Assembly: GCA_012934845.2 (NCBI GenBank)
Contig: WNNJ02003426.1
Span: 1 to 64,000 of the forward strand
Direction: 5' to 3'
Source: Pomphorhynchus laevis
Taxonomy: Eukaryota; Acanthocephala; Palaeacanthocephala; Echinorhynchida; Pomphorhynchidae
DNA: 64,000 nucleotides
In this document: positions 32,600 through 44,075 of the stretch, piece after piece
Numbering within the stretch: the first letter of the stretch is position 1
How the letters are laid out: each line of letters begins with the position of its first letter
Translations under genes and position numbers: made by a program
The notes under the pieces: generated by a model
Database searches by the model: none
Told to the model about the DNA's origin: nothing
Seen by the model: only the letters and a program-made list of their open reading frames with translations

Positions 32600-32820
32600 C
32601 TGCTAGCTCCCCTTGAAAGGAATAACCTGTTTAATATCTTCTTGAGAGAATTTGCAAACCGATACAAAAGAATTATTTAACAAAATAAAATATTATAAGG
32701 ATGTAATCAAAATTTCCTTCACGACGCCTAATTCCTATATAGAATATTTCAAAGGTAAACACCTGGATTTAGGAAAAATAGAAATATGTGAAACTAAAAT
32801 ATTTACTAAAAATTAAGCAA
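32600..32820 (+). mobile_element. LINE ORF1 fragment (Jockey/I-like family)
   Basis: Reads PLERNNLFNIFLREFANRYK and then a frameshifted continuation, matching the RRM-like region of ORF1 in copies 2 and 3. It ends in A+T-rich DNA. It is a diverged dead fragment. Confidence 0.75.
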
Positions 32821-32829
32821 TCTTTATTT

Positions 32830-33840
32830 CTTATGAAATCGTAAGAATTTGATTTATAATTAATTTAATAAAATAAGACTCCAATTATCTAAGTCTATTT
32901 TCTCAAATAAGCAAATTTTAAAATAAAAATATTAATTTCTCCGTTGCAAATGTTTTGTGTCTACTGATATTATACTGGAAATTCTAATAAAATAATTCCA
33001 ATTTCTTTCTTATGTATATCAATAATACTTTCTTTATCTGATTTCACTTGGGTTTAAAATGAATTTATTTGAGAACAAATAATAGTCATTTATTAATCTG
33101 ATATTTTATGGGTAACACATTTAAGACGGGTAAATTAGAGAGGGAAATATCACTTTAACGTTAAACAGCTTAACTCACGTAATGATATTAACTCACTAGA
33201 TATTAACGACTGTATTGATTGCACAACGGATATGATCCGATTATCCATATGTAATTGTTTATCTTCATTTGTGATCCAGCCATCTGACAGCAATGCATAA
33301 TAAATGAAATCACCGATTGTTCTATCGTGAAGCATTATTATCGTAAACTATCAATTGCATGGTATAAGAAACTAAAAATTAAAACGTTTGAACAATTTAT
33401 TGGCAATAAAACCACATTAGTGATTTTATGCAAAAGTTATTTACCTATGCAAATCGTTTGACAGTTTGAATTGTTAGTACAGAGTGTTAATTATATCACC
33501 ACATGTTTAAGTAACAATTGTCGTTTTAAAATTGCCATGACGAGATATTTAAATTTTTAATGCAAGAGTATAAACGCTTAATTTACATCGTTTGCCTTCA
33601 TACCAAAACATTTCAACGCTACAAAAACTATTTTAGCAAATGAGTCGATGCTGTTTAGTTAGTAATTAACATTTTTAAAAGTTATTAATTAACATTTAAA
33701 TATGATTTTTATTCTGTTTATTCTGTTTAACTTAGAATTTTAAAAATAATGTTTTAAATACATTATCCATTTATTGAGAATTTCTCTGGAATTGTAATAT
33801 TCCTGATAATTTATATATAAAGCGCTTGTAATCATTTCTT
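32830..33840. other. A+T-rich intergenic DNA
   Basis: No gene, RNA or known repeat is recognised. A 61-codon minus-strand open stretch (33,150-33,335) has no features I recognise and no splice sites. Confidence 0.5.
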
Positions 33841-33844
33841 AAAT

Positions 33845-34410
33845 TATTTATAGTTATTACAGGAACAAATTAGCAGAAATTATCCTTTAATTGATAAAAA
33901 TTCTATATTTCAATAGCTCCTGCTATCATCATCAGGATTATAATAAAATGTTTAAGAAATTTCGTGTTTCCAACATTTATACAAAATGCTTTTATACTTA
34001 ATGCGGAGCATTTTAAGAAATGCCACGCATTTCTACTTAAAAGAAAAAGAAAATACCAAGAAACAAAACAATTATACACTAAAATGTTACACACATTTTA
34101 AAACAAACAAACAGAAAAATCAGAATCATAAAACAAATTAGATTATGATTTAGATTAAATTATAATTTATCACTCTACTTTTACATTATTTTTATTATTA
34201 AATTCGTATTTTTTGTCACTTATGTTATGATTTTAATTTTATTTTGTTTTATGATTCTGTTTTTTTTTCTTTCTTTTTGTTTGTTTCAAAATGTGTGTAA
34301 AATTTTAGTGTATAATTGTTTTGTTTCTTTGTATTTTCTTTTTCTTTTAAGTAGAAATGCGGGGCACATCAATGCTTGTATTTTTGTATAAATGCTTGAA
34401 ACACGGGGGG
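33845..34410. repeat. Fold-back element, left part, split by a LINE
   Basis: Segment A (33,845-33,950) and segment B (33,955-34,140) are followed by a spacer and B inverted (34,240-34,410). Segment A inverted appears only at 38,381-38,500, beyond a LINE. The order A-B-spacer-B'-[LINE]-A' shows a palindrome interrupted by the LINE. Minus-strand 33,908-33,935 carries a hammerhead-type core (CTGATGA, GATAGC-AGGA-GCTATT, GAAA). Confidence 0.8.
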
Positions 34411-34659
34411 AATTAATAATAATAGATTTTATTAATAAATAAACATGCAGGATAAATAGAATAAATACAAGAAGACAGTTACAGTCTAAATCTTCATCAA
34501 ATATTCTTCATAGATGATTGCCATTCTTCAACTGCAGCCCGTCTTTAAGAATTATGGCGTCAAATCCATGGGGATATGAGCCCCCAACCAATACAACACG
34601 CCGCTCTCCGAATGAACGATCCGGGGTCTTTTACCTCCCAAATAATTCAATCGGAGCGG

Positions 34660-37080
34660 ACTATGCTGGGTAAACTAGAGACAAGGAGCTTAAGGAACCT
34701 TAGTCTTTGCTCTGGGGGACGTCCTCTTGAAAAGAAGACCAATCGCGAGATAGCTCAGGTACCCCAAAGGCGTACCTGGATTTTCACTTTCAATGATAGA
34801 TGTAGGGCCCGTTTCATGGCCCATCTAGCTCTCTTCGGGATACGTTTAAGTCTATCCAGGTCAGCTTTCGCTGACCAGTTTACCGTAATGGTTAACCCCA
34901 GGTATTTTACTCGATTTGTGAAGGTAGGGAGTGGTTGATTAGTCAGGATGGAAGATAGAGCTGAGAGTGCTAATCTCTTAAGTTTTTTCCTTGTTACAGG
35001 TACGCCATGAAAGACAACCACCTGCGATTTGGAGGAGTTTAGAACAAGGTTTGAAATGGGCAGCTGATCTTTTGATCTTGTAAAGAAACGGCTGATGTCA
35101 GAGACTACATCTTTGCATCTGCGTCCAGAGAACAGGGCTGTGGTATCATCAGCATATACCACAAGATGTTGATCGCGTTTGAATATTTTGTATAGTTTAA
35201 TGGAGGCGGCAAGAAATAAGATTGGAGAAAGTAGTGAGCCTTGAGGCACACCTGTAATAGGGTAGAACTGATGTGCATCAGGGTCGTCTTCATAGAAGAA
35301 TCGCTTGGTGTACAGCAAACTTTCCACCCTGTTAACAATTTCCGCAAGCAACCCGATAGACAAAGAGATAACAAAAGGAATGGAAATGCGGTCAAATGCA
35401 GCCGAAAAGTCAAGAAAGACAGCCACAGCAAGCTGATGACTGTTATCTTGACAAAACTGTTGCACTTCACCTATTGCTGAATAGACCGAGCGACCTTTTA
35501 CGTACCCATGAAAACCTGGTGGGATTAAATTTCGCCTACTTATGTGGTCGCGGGTTTTACGAGCAAGCGCTTTTTCATTAAATGGAGATGAGGGAGTTTT
35601 GAATAGAAATAGACCGCAGATCTTTGGGACATGTAATCGACTTCTTTTTACGTAAAAATACTCTACGGCTAATATTAATGTTAGCAATGTCGGACGGGGA
35701 GGCTAATAACATTGTTATGGCGACTTCCTCCTGGAGGTGCCCGGGAGTGGTTCCCAGGAGTTAAGAATATCTGTAACAGATAAGTCCCTACTCCTGAAGT
35801 CACCCCAAGACGGGATTGGCTGGGGAGATTGAGTGGCTTTATAGTTGTGTAGGGATAGTCACTCTTTCAAAACTTTGTCAAGGTTAATGCTCCCGATCCA
35901 ACCCGTTAAGGATATATATCTGTAACAGACAAATCCTTCCTCCTGAAGTCATACCAAGGCGGGATTGGTTGGAGTGATTGAGTGGCTCTATAATTGTGTA
36001 GGGATAGTGACTCCTCCAAAACTTTATCAATGCCTATTCTACCAATCCAACCTTATGCTCTATCCTTCCAACAGACAAACTTCTCCTTCTTGAATATCTT
36101 CCAGAAGAAAGACTGAGAAGTGCAAAGGCGAGAAATGCTAGCCTTATCCCTGCTTAGCTGGACCTATATCTAGTGCTATAGTATTCATTCGAGAGGGCAT
36201 GTCTGGCGGAAACAGAGAGATTAGGAAGATGTAGCATTTTAGCTAGGACCTTGAGTTTTGTTGGAGTGGATTGTGTATACGACCTTTATAGGTAGCCGAT
36301 AGTATCGCGTTAGCTTGCGAAGAGAGGTAAGTATTGAATTCGGTCAAACTCTCATTCCCAATTCGGGGAAGAGTTGGATAGCTGCCTGAAAGAAAGCCAC
36401 CCGGATGGGATCAAAGTGGAACCTTATTCTCAGCAATGTATCTTCCTCTAAACGCCAACGAATTAGGTCATGAGAGGTGGTCTGTTGTTGGCGCGACTGC
36501 TCAGTACAGAAGGGTTTCAACAACCACTTCTTATGTAGCAGTAATATGTCGAGGAGTGAATTAGTTGTTGAGCAATGAAAGGTGGGGGATGATGGTTTGT
36601 GAATAAGATAGTCGTTCCTGCCTTTGCGGTTTGCTGCATTAATCCAACGACCAGTTCTGTTGTTGAAGTCACCAAGTAACATGTCATAGCCACTACCCAA
36701 TATGCGATGCAGGAGGTCACGGTTCTTGTGAATTTCTCCTGGCCGTATATAAATATTGGCTATGCTGTTGCGTTTACCATTCTTACGAAGTGATATAGCT
36801 AAACAAGATAGGGCAGGACAAGAATAGTTAAGAAGGAGGGAAGATCTTAAGGAGCATTTAACTAAGGTTAAAAGACCTTGAGATGAATATGAGTGAGGAG
36901 GGGTTAAATACGGAGTGAAGTGGGTGTATATATGCTGAGGGATAAATCAAGTAATGTCCCGGGGATACGGATAGACCGCGTCTCCTGATGTACTATAACA
37001 TCTGTATCTCTACCAGATAAAAGACTAAGGGCAGAAGCACCCCCTGAATTCCACTAATGAATATTCAGTGAAAAAGGATC
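34660..37080 (-). pseudogene. LINE copy 6 ORF2, broken
   Basis: The RT part is open at 34,755-35,687 (LARKTRDHISRRNLIPPGFH, AVFLDFSAAFDR, GVPQGSLLSPILF, VVYADDTTALFSG). Part of the endonuclease is open at 36,344-36,700 (LLGDFNNRTGRWINA, SHDLIRW). The N-terminal endonuclease text at 36,700-37,080 and the middle are frameshifted. The middle includes the tandem duplication. Confidence 0.85.
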
Positions 37081-37311
37081 AGTTTTACTCAATATTGTGG
37101 CAGATTAGTTGGACGGGGGATGCCAACCTAGACAGAGCTAGGTGCAGGAGGGTTGCCCCTCCCGCCACTAGCTCTATCCAGAGCCGGAACCCCCTGGGCA
37201 ATATCTTCATTTCCTAGTGAGGCACTAACAGTCATTATATCTTACAGCATGTTGCCCACCTTAGGCGGTGAGACTGTTCTTGCGGATGCCCCCTTCTTAG
37301 AGTGGGGGTTT

Positions 37312-38355
37312 TTAGCTCGTTAGGAACAGGCGCAGAGGCCGCCCCCCCCACAAAGGCCGAGACCAGGGGGCTATGATCGCTTGCATTTGTGATAATATTA
37401 CTTTTTTTGATTCGTCTAGAAGATGCAATATGTCAGAATTAGACATCCGATCTGGAGGATGAGCAGCAGATGCGAGAGGTTTGTTAATCGATGGCTTAAC
37501 AAAGAGTTGTCTATAATCTCGAAAATGTTTGCAACGAAGAGACCAAGCGGGATGATCCCCCTCGCAATTAATGCAGGAGGGGTTTGGCATTTCTCACCTT
37601 TACTCATGTAAACGCATGCATTCATGCAACAAACACCGCAGAATTTATTTCTATCACATGAGGAACCCCAGTGTCCCCATGCGTGGCATTTATCGCAATG
37701 AGGAAATGTTAAATTATTTTCCTCTATCAGTGAGAAACGTAGGTTAAACCCTAGATAAAGGTTGGAGTATGATTTAGACAGGACTAGACCTGTATCTATG
37801 TCAGTGTTACAGAATGCCACGGGAAGGGGCTCACCCTGCTTACTCATGAGTTGTCATACCGAGTGAAAGCAAAAAGATTTTTTCAGAAGGTTTAAGTCAT
37901 CATCCGAAATAAACGAAGGAAAATTAACAATTTTCAGCGTACACAATATGGGTTTTAAAGTAATCGTTCCCAGATGTGTCAAATTTTGTGCAAAAAATCG
38001 TTGTATTCCGTCATTATGCACCCATTAACGAAGGATATTCTCAATGAATTCTCCATAGTCTTTACTATGAAGAATACTAAAAATAACTCTAATTGTACAC
38101 TTCCCAGCGAAAGCTCTCAAAAACGTGGGAAATAAATTATGCCTCGCAGTCGGTTTGATGGCATTTATAACATGAATTTGATTGCTTTGACACTGGGACA
38201 AGCATCCCCGAGTTAATTGTAGTATTGCACAAAACATTACCTTCATCATTGCTGGAATTAGCTTTAAAAGAATAATTTGTGCTTTTCACCTGATCCAATT
38301 TGTTGTTTCCACCAGAAAAATCAGCAGAAAGTAAAGAGCTTTGATGCTCCGACAA
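37312..38355 (-). pseudogene. LINE copy 6 ORF1, broken
   Basis: It starts MSEHQSSLLSADFSGGNN at 38,355. The RRM-like region is in shifted frames. CCHC knuckles follow (CDKCHAWGHWGSSC at about 37,690, CINCEGDHPAWSLRC at about 37,540) and then a basic tail. At least two frameshifts. Confidence 0.75.
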
Positions 38356-38380
38356 TATTTTTTACTGCACATTTTCGGGG

Positions 38381-38500
38381 AAAAATTGTGAAACGTTTTA
38401 TTGTAATTCTGATGATGATAGCAGGAGCTATCGAAATATAACATTTTTATCAAAAAAAGGATAATTTCTGCTTCTGTTCCTGTAATAACTATATATTTGA
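38381..38500. repeat. Fold-back element, right terminal arm
   Basis: Inverted copy of 33,845-33,950. Plus-strand 38,409-38,436 reads CTGATGA, T, GATAGC-AGGA-GCTATC, GAAA: a perfect 6-bp stem II between the two conserved hammerhead boxes. The flank 38,500-39,060 is A+T-rich with nothing recognised. Confidence 0.8.
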
Positions 38501-39236
38501 AATGGAAGAAGATTATGGGTTTAGTATTTATTATCTTAAATTATTAGTATTTCTTAAATTATTAATAGTGATTAATAAATAATTAATAATTAATCATTCA
38601 ATTTTAAATGATTATGAGTGATTAATAGCACAAATGCACGTGTGCGACATAAACAATTCATTAAAAGAAAGTAGTCAAGTATGTCTAAAATAAATTTTAC
38701 AACTTAAACGAACGTAATTTTCAAACGTATTTTATATTTCTGGTTTCAAAATTAAAATAAGATATTCTGGCATGAATTTTACTGCAGACTAAAAAATCTA
38801 CATTTTGGAGGGTTAAATTTTACAATAGATTATTTCAGATCGTGTGTATTTTCTAATCACTGATTTCTTTAAATCTGAGTGTCTATTCTCTAATTAAATA
38901 TGTAATGTTTTATACTTAAGTAATTTATCAAACGTGCAGATTGACGATTTTGGCAACACAGCGAACCACAATCAATATTTTTCAAATAGCTACTACTGAT
39001 TAATACGCAAGATGCCAGTCGATTTAGTATTAAGCTGGCACATATTGCCGATTAGCCTCTTCGAGGAGGCATAAAGGAATTTAGTGCCTGATGAATGGTT
39101 AAACTGCAATACGTACTGCCATGCACAGAGATTATGCAAAATTCCGTCTGATGATTCAGATTAAGGGTAGTTCTGTTTTTCGAGCTTTAGACATTGTTTA
39201 AGCGTGCGTTAAGGTGCCTATGGATGATTATTGAAG

Positions 39237-39283
39237 TTACGTGACTGATGAGCTTCGTTGGAGCAAAACGCGTCTCCCGTTGT
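39237..39283 (+). ncRNA. Hammerhead ribozyme motif, upstream copy
   Basis: CTGATGA at 39,245-39,251 is followed by stem II (GCTT-CGTTG-GAGC), then AAAAC in place of GAAAC, a minimal stem III and the GTC cleavage triplet (GCGTC, 39,270-39,274). The strands before and after (ACGTGA and TCCCGT) pair as stem I with one mismatch. The layout matches type I hammerheads with a very short stem III known from PLEs. The core box departs slightly from consensus. Confidence 0.65.
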
Positions 39284-39702
39284 TGAAGTTTGTCATCACG
39301 CATATGATGACTGGGTATACGTAGCGACTTTGAATACTGCGAGAATAATTCGGTTTTATTTCTTGGTCTGATGAAGATATATAGAATGCTGCCTGGTGTT
39401 TATGCCTCTTCATGAGGAAAACATAGTGATTTATTTGTGAGTACACTATTGGGTGCCCTAGGGCAGGTGTAACCACAAATTTTATTTTATATATTTGTAC
39501 ACTTTAACGTGTTCCTGTAAAACAGCATTTTTATTAAAAGGAATTTAGTGCCTGATGCATGGTTAAACCGCAATACGCACTACCATGCACAGAGCTTATG
39601 CTAAATTTTCTTTGATGATTCAGATTAAGGGTAGTTCTGTTTTTCGAGCTTTAAATTCTGTTTAAGAGTGTGTAAAGGTGCCTATGGATGATTATTTAAG
39701 TC

Positions 39703-39744
39703 ACGATACTGATGAGCTCCGTAAGAGCGAAACGCGTCTACCGT
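39703..39744 (+). ncRNA. Hammerhead ribozyme motif, downstream copy
   Basis: CTGATGA (39,709-39,715), stem II GCTC-CGTAA-GAGC, GAAAC, then GCGTC with the GTC triplet at 39,736-39,738. Stem I pairs ACGATA with TACCGT with one mismatch. Against the upstream copy, one stem I pair is T-A here and G-C there, and a stem II pair is C-G here and T-G there, so pairing is kept while sequence changes. The self-complementary ACGCGT fits dimer-type activity reported for PLE hammerheads. Confidence 0.75.
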
Positions 39745-39944
39745 TGTTGAAGTTTGTCATCACACATAGGATGACTGGCCATACGTAGCGACTTTGAATA
39801 TTGCAGAATAATTCGGTTATATTTCTTGGTCTGATGAAGATATATAGAATGTTGCCTGGTGTTTATGCCTCTTCATGAGGAAAGCATAGTGATATATATA
39901 TTGTATATAAAAAATATATGTTTAATATATGTTTATATATTGAT

Positions 39945-40026
39945 TTTAATACTACGATTGATTTTAAATCCATATTTGCTGCTAAATAACTGGACTTCGA
40001 TCATCAGCTCCATCAGTCTAATGTAT
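39945..40026 (+). repeat. Repeat shared with 11,942-12,000
   Basis: Contains CCATATTTGCTGCTAAATAA and CATCAGCTCCATCAGTCTAA, the reverse complement of the 11.95-kb copy. It lies between the hammerhead repeats and the PLE RT relic. Confidence 0.8.
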
Positions 40027-40148
40027 TAATTTCGAATGTCATTCAGTCGAAATGTTTTAAATAAATTTTAGATTTCAAAATCTCTTTTTCTTTTTTCTGG
40101 TTATAATTATTTATTTCATTTAATCTAAATAATCGAGTCCCGATAAAG

Positions 40149-41020
40149 ATGCACCCAGAAGACAGTTATGTCTGCAATCTGAATATATATAAAATTGAAA
40201 ACAATGAATTAAGGAAAATGCTATCAAAAGGGTATAATTATAGATTAAATAATAACAATAGAAACAAAATTTACAATTCGTTATATAATAACTTAAATGC
40301 TTACTTTGGTGAACTGATTAATAGTAAAGCTTAAATGCATCAGAGATAAACATTTGGAAAACTTTATTATTAGATAAAATTAAAAATAAAATGAAAATAA
40401 CAAACAATTACAAAAGGAAAGATAAAATTAATAAAGATATGTATAAAGAACTTACTAAATTAAAGGATAATTATATAATAACAACTATTGATAAAGCTAG
40501 TAATAACTTTGTCTTTATATATACTATACCTATATTATATTGAATCCAAAATTACATAAAAATCCAATAAAACCTAGGTTCATATGTAGTGCGTTTAAAT
40601 GTACATTAAAACCACTTTCTGTCTATATGAATAAAATACTTAAAGTAATTAAATCACACTTCAAAAAATATTGCAAGGTAATCGAAATTAATACTGGTAT
40701 AAAATACTATTTCAGTATTAATTCTACAAAAGAATTTTTAGAATAGACAAAAGGAATAAATTTTCAAAATATAAATACATACGATTTTAGTACGCTTTAT
40801 ACAAATCTAGATTTAGTAGATATTAAAGAAGCGTTAGTAAAATTAATTAAATCTTATATTCGGAAAAAGATATACATATATATGTTATAATAACTATAAC
40901 GCTTATCTCACAAAAATTAAACGAACAAATAAATATAAATATATGGATAATATCAAATTAATAGAGTTCTAAAGTATTTTGATAAATCAAAATTATTTAG
41001 AAATTGGATAAAGTTGGGAG
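40149..41020 (+). mobile_element. Penelope-like element relic, RT region
   Basis: The translated text includes NYIITTIDKASNNFVFIYT, PKLHKNPIKPRFICSA, KPLSVYMNKILKVIKS and YDFSTLYTNLDLVDIKEAL, the N-terminal and palm landmarks of PLE reverse transcriptases. It is A+T-rich, decayed, and meets an inverted relic of the same kind near 41.0-41.1 kb. Confidence 0.8.
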
Positions 41021-41079
41021 ATCGTTACATGAAGACGTATCTAACTTATAGTAATTTATTTTCTACACAGTTATGAACA

Positions 41080-42130
41080 AATTCATATTCTATAAAGCTT
41101 AAAAACAAGTCAGCTATAATTGGGCTACTATTACCTCCCATTGGAACACTTTTACTTGTCTAAATATAGATGTCCCTACTTTTAAATAATTTTGTTTTAT
41201 CAAAATACTTAAGAACTCTATTAATTCGATATTATCCATATATTTATATTTATTTGATGGTTTAATTTTCGTAAGATAGGTGCTTTAGTTATTATAACAT
41301 ATATCTTATGCCTATCTATTTCCTAATATAAGATTAATTAATTTTTCTGTTAAATAATATTTTTTTATTATAATATCTGTTAAAACTAGATTTGTATAAA
41401 GCGTACTAAAATCGTATGTATTTATATTTTGAAAATTTATTCCTTTTGTCTGTTCTAAAAATTCTTTTGTAGAATTAATACTGAAATAGTGTTTTATACC
41501 AGTATTAAGTTTGATTACCCTAAAATATTTATTATATTTATTAATATTTATTATTATATGAAATCTAATTAATGAATTTTTTCACAAAAGAATTAAATCT
41601 TTGAAAATTTATTCCTTTTTTTTTCGATTTATTTTTTAAAATTTATTCGATGGTGTAATTTTAGTTAGATATGCGTTATAGTTATTATAGCGTTATAGTT
41701 ATTATGTATATCTTTTCTGAAAATAATTTATAAAAATTCTTTTGTAGAATTAATACTGAAATAGTATTTTATACCGGTATTAATTTCGATTATCCTAAAA
41801 TATTTTTTAAGTGTGCTTTAATTACTTTAAGTATTTTAATCATATAAACAGAATTGGATTTTAACGTACATTTTAAAACATTACATATGAACATAGGCTT
41901 TATTTGATTTTTATGTAATTTTGGATTTCAATAGGTAAAGTTTTATTATGTTGTTCAACCTTTGACCGTTTCTATACATTATTGAACAGTTACTTGTAAT
42001 CATTGTTTCTAAACTTAACTCACTACGTTCATATGCTTCGTTTACAATTAAATCATTATAAATTACCTCTTTCTTCAATCTATTTTTAGAAAAGTTTCAT
42101 TAATTAAAATGAATTGTTAAATTAATCGTC
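41080..42130 (-). mobile_element. Penelope-like element relic, RT region, inverted
   Basis: The minus strand carries GGNSSPIIADLFLSFIEYEF, the PLE RT motif after the catalytic turn, and again the KPLSVYM and STLYTNL-type segments. Part of the sequence is duplicated (about 41,450-41,600 and 41,735-41,945). Together with 40,149-41,020 it forms a tail-to-tail pair. It is a decayed fossil. Confidence 0.75.
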
Positions 42131-42564
42131 AAGTAATAGCTATATATTCGATAATTAATTGCTATCTTTTCGATCTGGCTGGGATCTATAGGTATTCAAA
42201 AAATAAGCAAGTTCTTTATTATGTTTTATTTTTATTTACTAGGTTTTAAATTTTTTAATCATACAAATTAAATAATATTTTTTATTATCGCTAAGCACAT
42301 TACTGGATTATTTTGTGATTTTAAATTTATCAAACTTTAAATTTATGCTAAATTTACAAATATATTAAATAATATTTTTATTATCGATAAACACATTTAT
42401 GGATTACTTTGTGATTTTTATTTATTAGACTTTTAATTTATTTTTCTGAAACAATATATCAAATAATATTTTTATTATCGATAAACACAGTTCTTGATTG
42501 TTTTGAAAAATATAGCTACGTATGTACCGTTGAATTACAATTGACGCATCTGCTGTCATGTAAG

Positions 42565-43450
42565 GGCACTGGTTCACTGATTATGAAGCAGCTTTTATGG
42601 GTTTAAGTACTACCCCATAAAAGCTGTATAAAACATGTCAAATTGAAAAATACAACCGTTCACGCTAATGAACAGTTGTATTAATAAACTTTCATTCATT
42701 GGCTTTATTCACATTACATTATCTGCCGATGGGAAGGGTTGAAGGGGAAGGATGGACGGGGAAATTTTTATTTAAATTTCAAAAACGCAAGATAAACCTG
42801 AGAACGAACTACATCTACTTTCCGTACAATGTGCTCAATGGATCAATAAACTCAAAGAAAAACAAACTTAAAGAAAAGCTAGGTATGTATTTCGCCCTTA
42901 ATGAACACATCAATAGAATGATTGTAACCCAATGGTACCTTAACACACTGGCACAGAATACCCAAAACAATTACGATTAATTTTTACAGCAATATATTAT
43001 CGAACCCTAATGATTGTAAGAGTTCACTGATTATCATACAGTTTTATGGGGTAGTACTTAAATGTGTAAAATTGTAAACTTGTTCACGCTAATGAACAAT
43101 TGTATTAATGAACTTTCATTCATTGGCACCCTTACACACTACTACAACATAGGCACTTATCTGCTGATGGGAAGGGTTGAAGGGAAAATTTTATTTAAAT
43201 TTCAAAAACGTCAAGATAAAACCTGATAACGAATTACATCTACTTGCCTTACAATGTGCTCAATGGACCAATAAACTCAAATAAAAATAAACTGAAAGAA
43301 AAGCAAGGTATGTGTTTCTCCTTTAATGAACTTATCAATAGCGGTAACATGATTTTAACCTAATGGACACCCAAACATATTGGCACAAAAAACCCAAAAC
43401 AATTAGGATTAATTTGTACGGCGGTATATCACCGAACCCTAAGTGATATA
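42565..43450 (+). repeat. About 440-bp tandem duplication, origin unknown
   Basis: 42,565-43,010 and 43,013-43,445 share GTTCACTGATTAT, a palindrome CTTTTATGGG...CCCATAAAAG, CCGATGGGAAGGGTTGAAGG and ACAATGTGCTCAATGGA. The first copy keeps a 93-codon frame (42,699-42,980; MALFTLHYLPMGRVEGEG) and the second does not. A zinc-finger, RT or transposase signature is not visible. 42,130-42,565 upstream has three A+T-rich tandem TATTTTTATTATCGATAA units. Confidence 0.7.
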
Positions 43451-43459
43451 AACAGAGAT

Positions 43460-44070
43460 TTACGCTTGTAAAATCTGCATCTGATAGAGGTGACAGTAAA
43501 TCGTAATCAATATAATATTGGAATATTAAAGGAATATAAAAATTATTAATTAGAAACAGTAATTAACTTATGTTTAGTTAGAAAAGTAGATTTTCAGGTA
43601 AATTAGAGTCAACGAAGTGACTGTGAGTTACTTGCGAAACAAACTTCTGCTTATATATTCTGTTCAACAAATATCTACTCTCGATTTTACAATATCATAT
43701 TTTGATTAAAGTTATTTAGGAATATTAATTACCAATAAAATCATTTTTATTAAATTGTATGTAATGTAGATTGTGCGGTACGTGACGGGCAAATCTCCCC
43801 TTCGAATTTACTTGAATTTGAAATATTAAACTTTCGAATTTGAAATATTAAAACAATTATTTGACAGAAACTAATTAAATTATTTTTATTAAATTGTATG
43901 TTCTTAAGCATAAAGATTAAATTCTTTTGTTATCCAAAGATTTGACATAGATCTTTAGGATACACATCGTTTTAATAAACTTGTAAGCACACAAATAAAT
44001 AATAGTCTGGACAAATACATAAGCGACATCCACTATTTTCTGTACTGTAGACAACTTTTAATTTTAATAA
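43460..44070. other. A+T-rich intergenic DNA downstream of the LRR gene
   Basis: I see no exon or repeat. This is the likely 3'UTR or downstream flank of the LRR gene whose stop is at 44,076. Confidence 0.4.
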
Positions 44071-44075
44071 TTGCT

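Larger units (their letters stand above)
34411..38380 (-). mobile_element. Jockey/I-like LINE copy 6, inserted in a fold-back
   Basis: It has both ORFs and a 3' end. ORF2 has many frameshifts and stops. An internal tandem duplication of about 150-165 bp lies at about 35,757-36,060 (two copies of CTGTAACAGATAAGTCC-type sequence). Short G runs lie at both junctions (ACGGGGGG at 34,408 and CGGGG at 38,377). Confidence 0.85.
39071..39893 (+). repeat. Two direct copies of a 360-bp hammerhead-bearing repeat
   Basis: About 39,071-39,432 and 39,537-39,893 are about 90% alike (both with AGGTGCCTATGGATGATTAT and GCCTCTTCATGAGGAAA), separated by about 105 nt. Each holds a hammerhead ribozyme core on the plus strand. 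They lie upstream of, and in the same orientation as, the PLE RT relic at 40.1 kb, as PLE pseudo-LTRs would. Confidence 0.85.
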
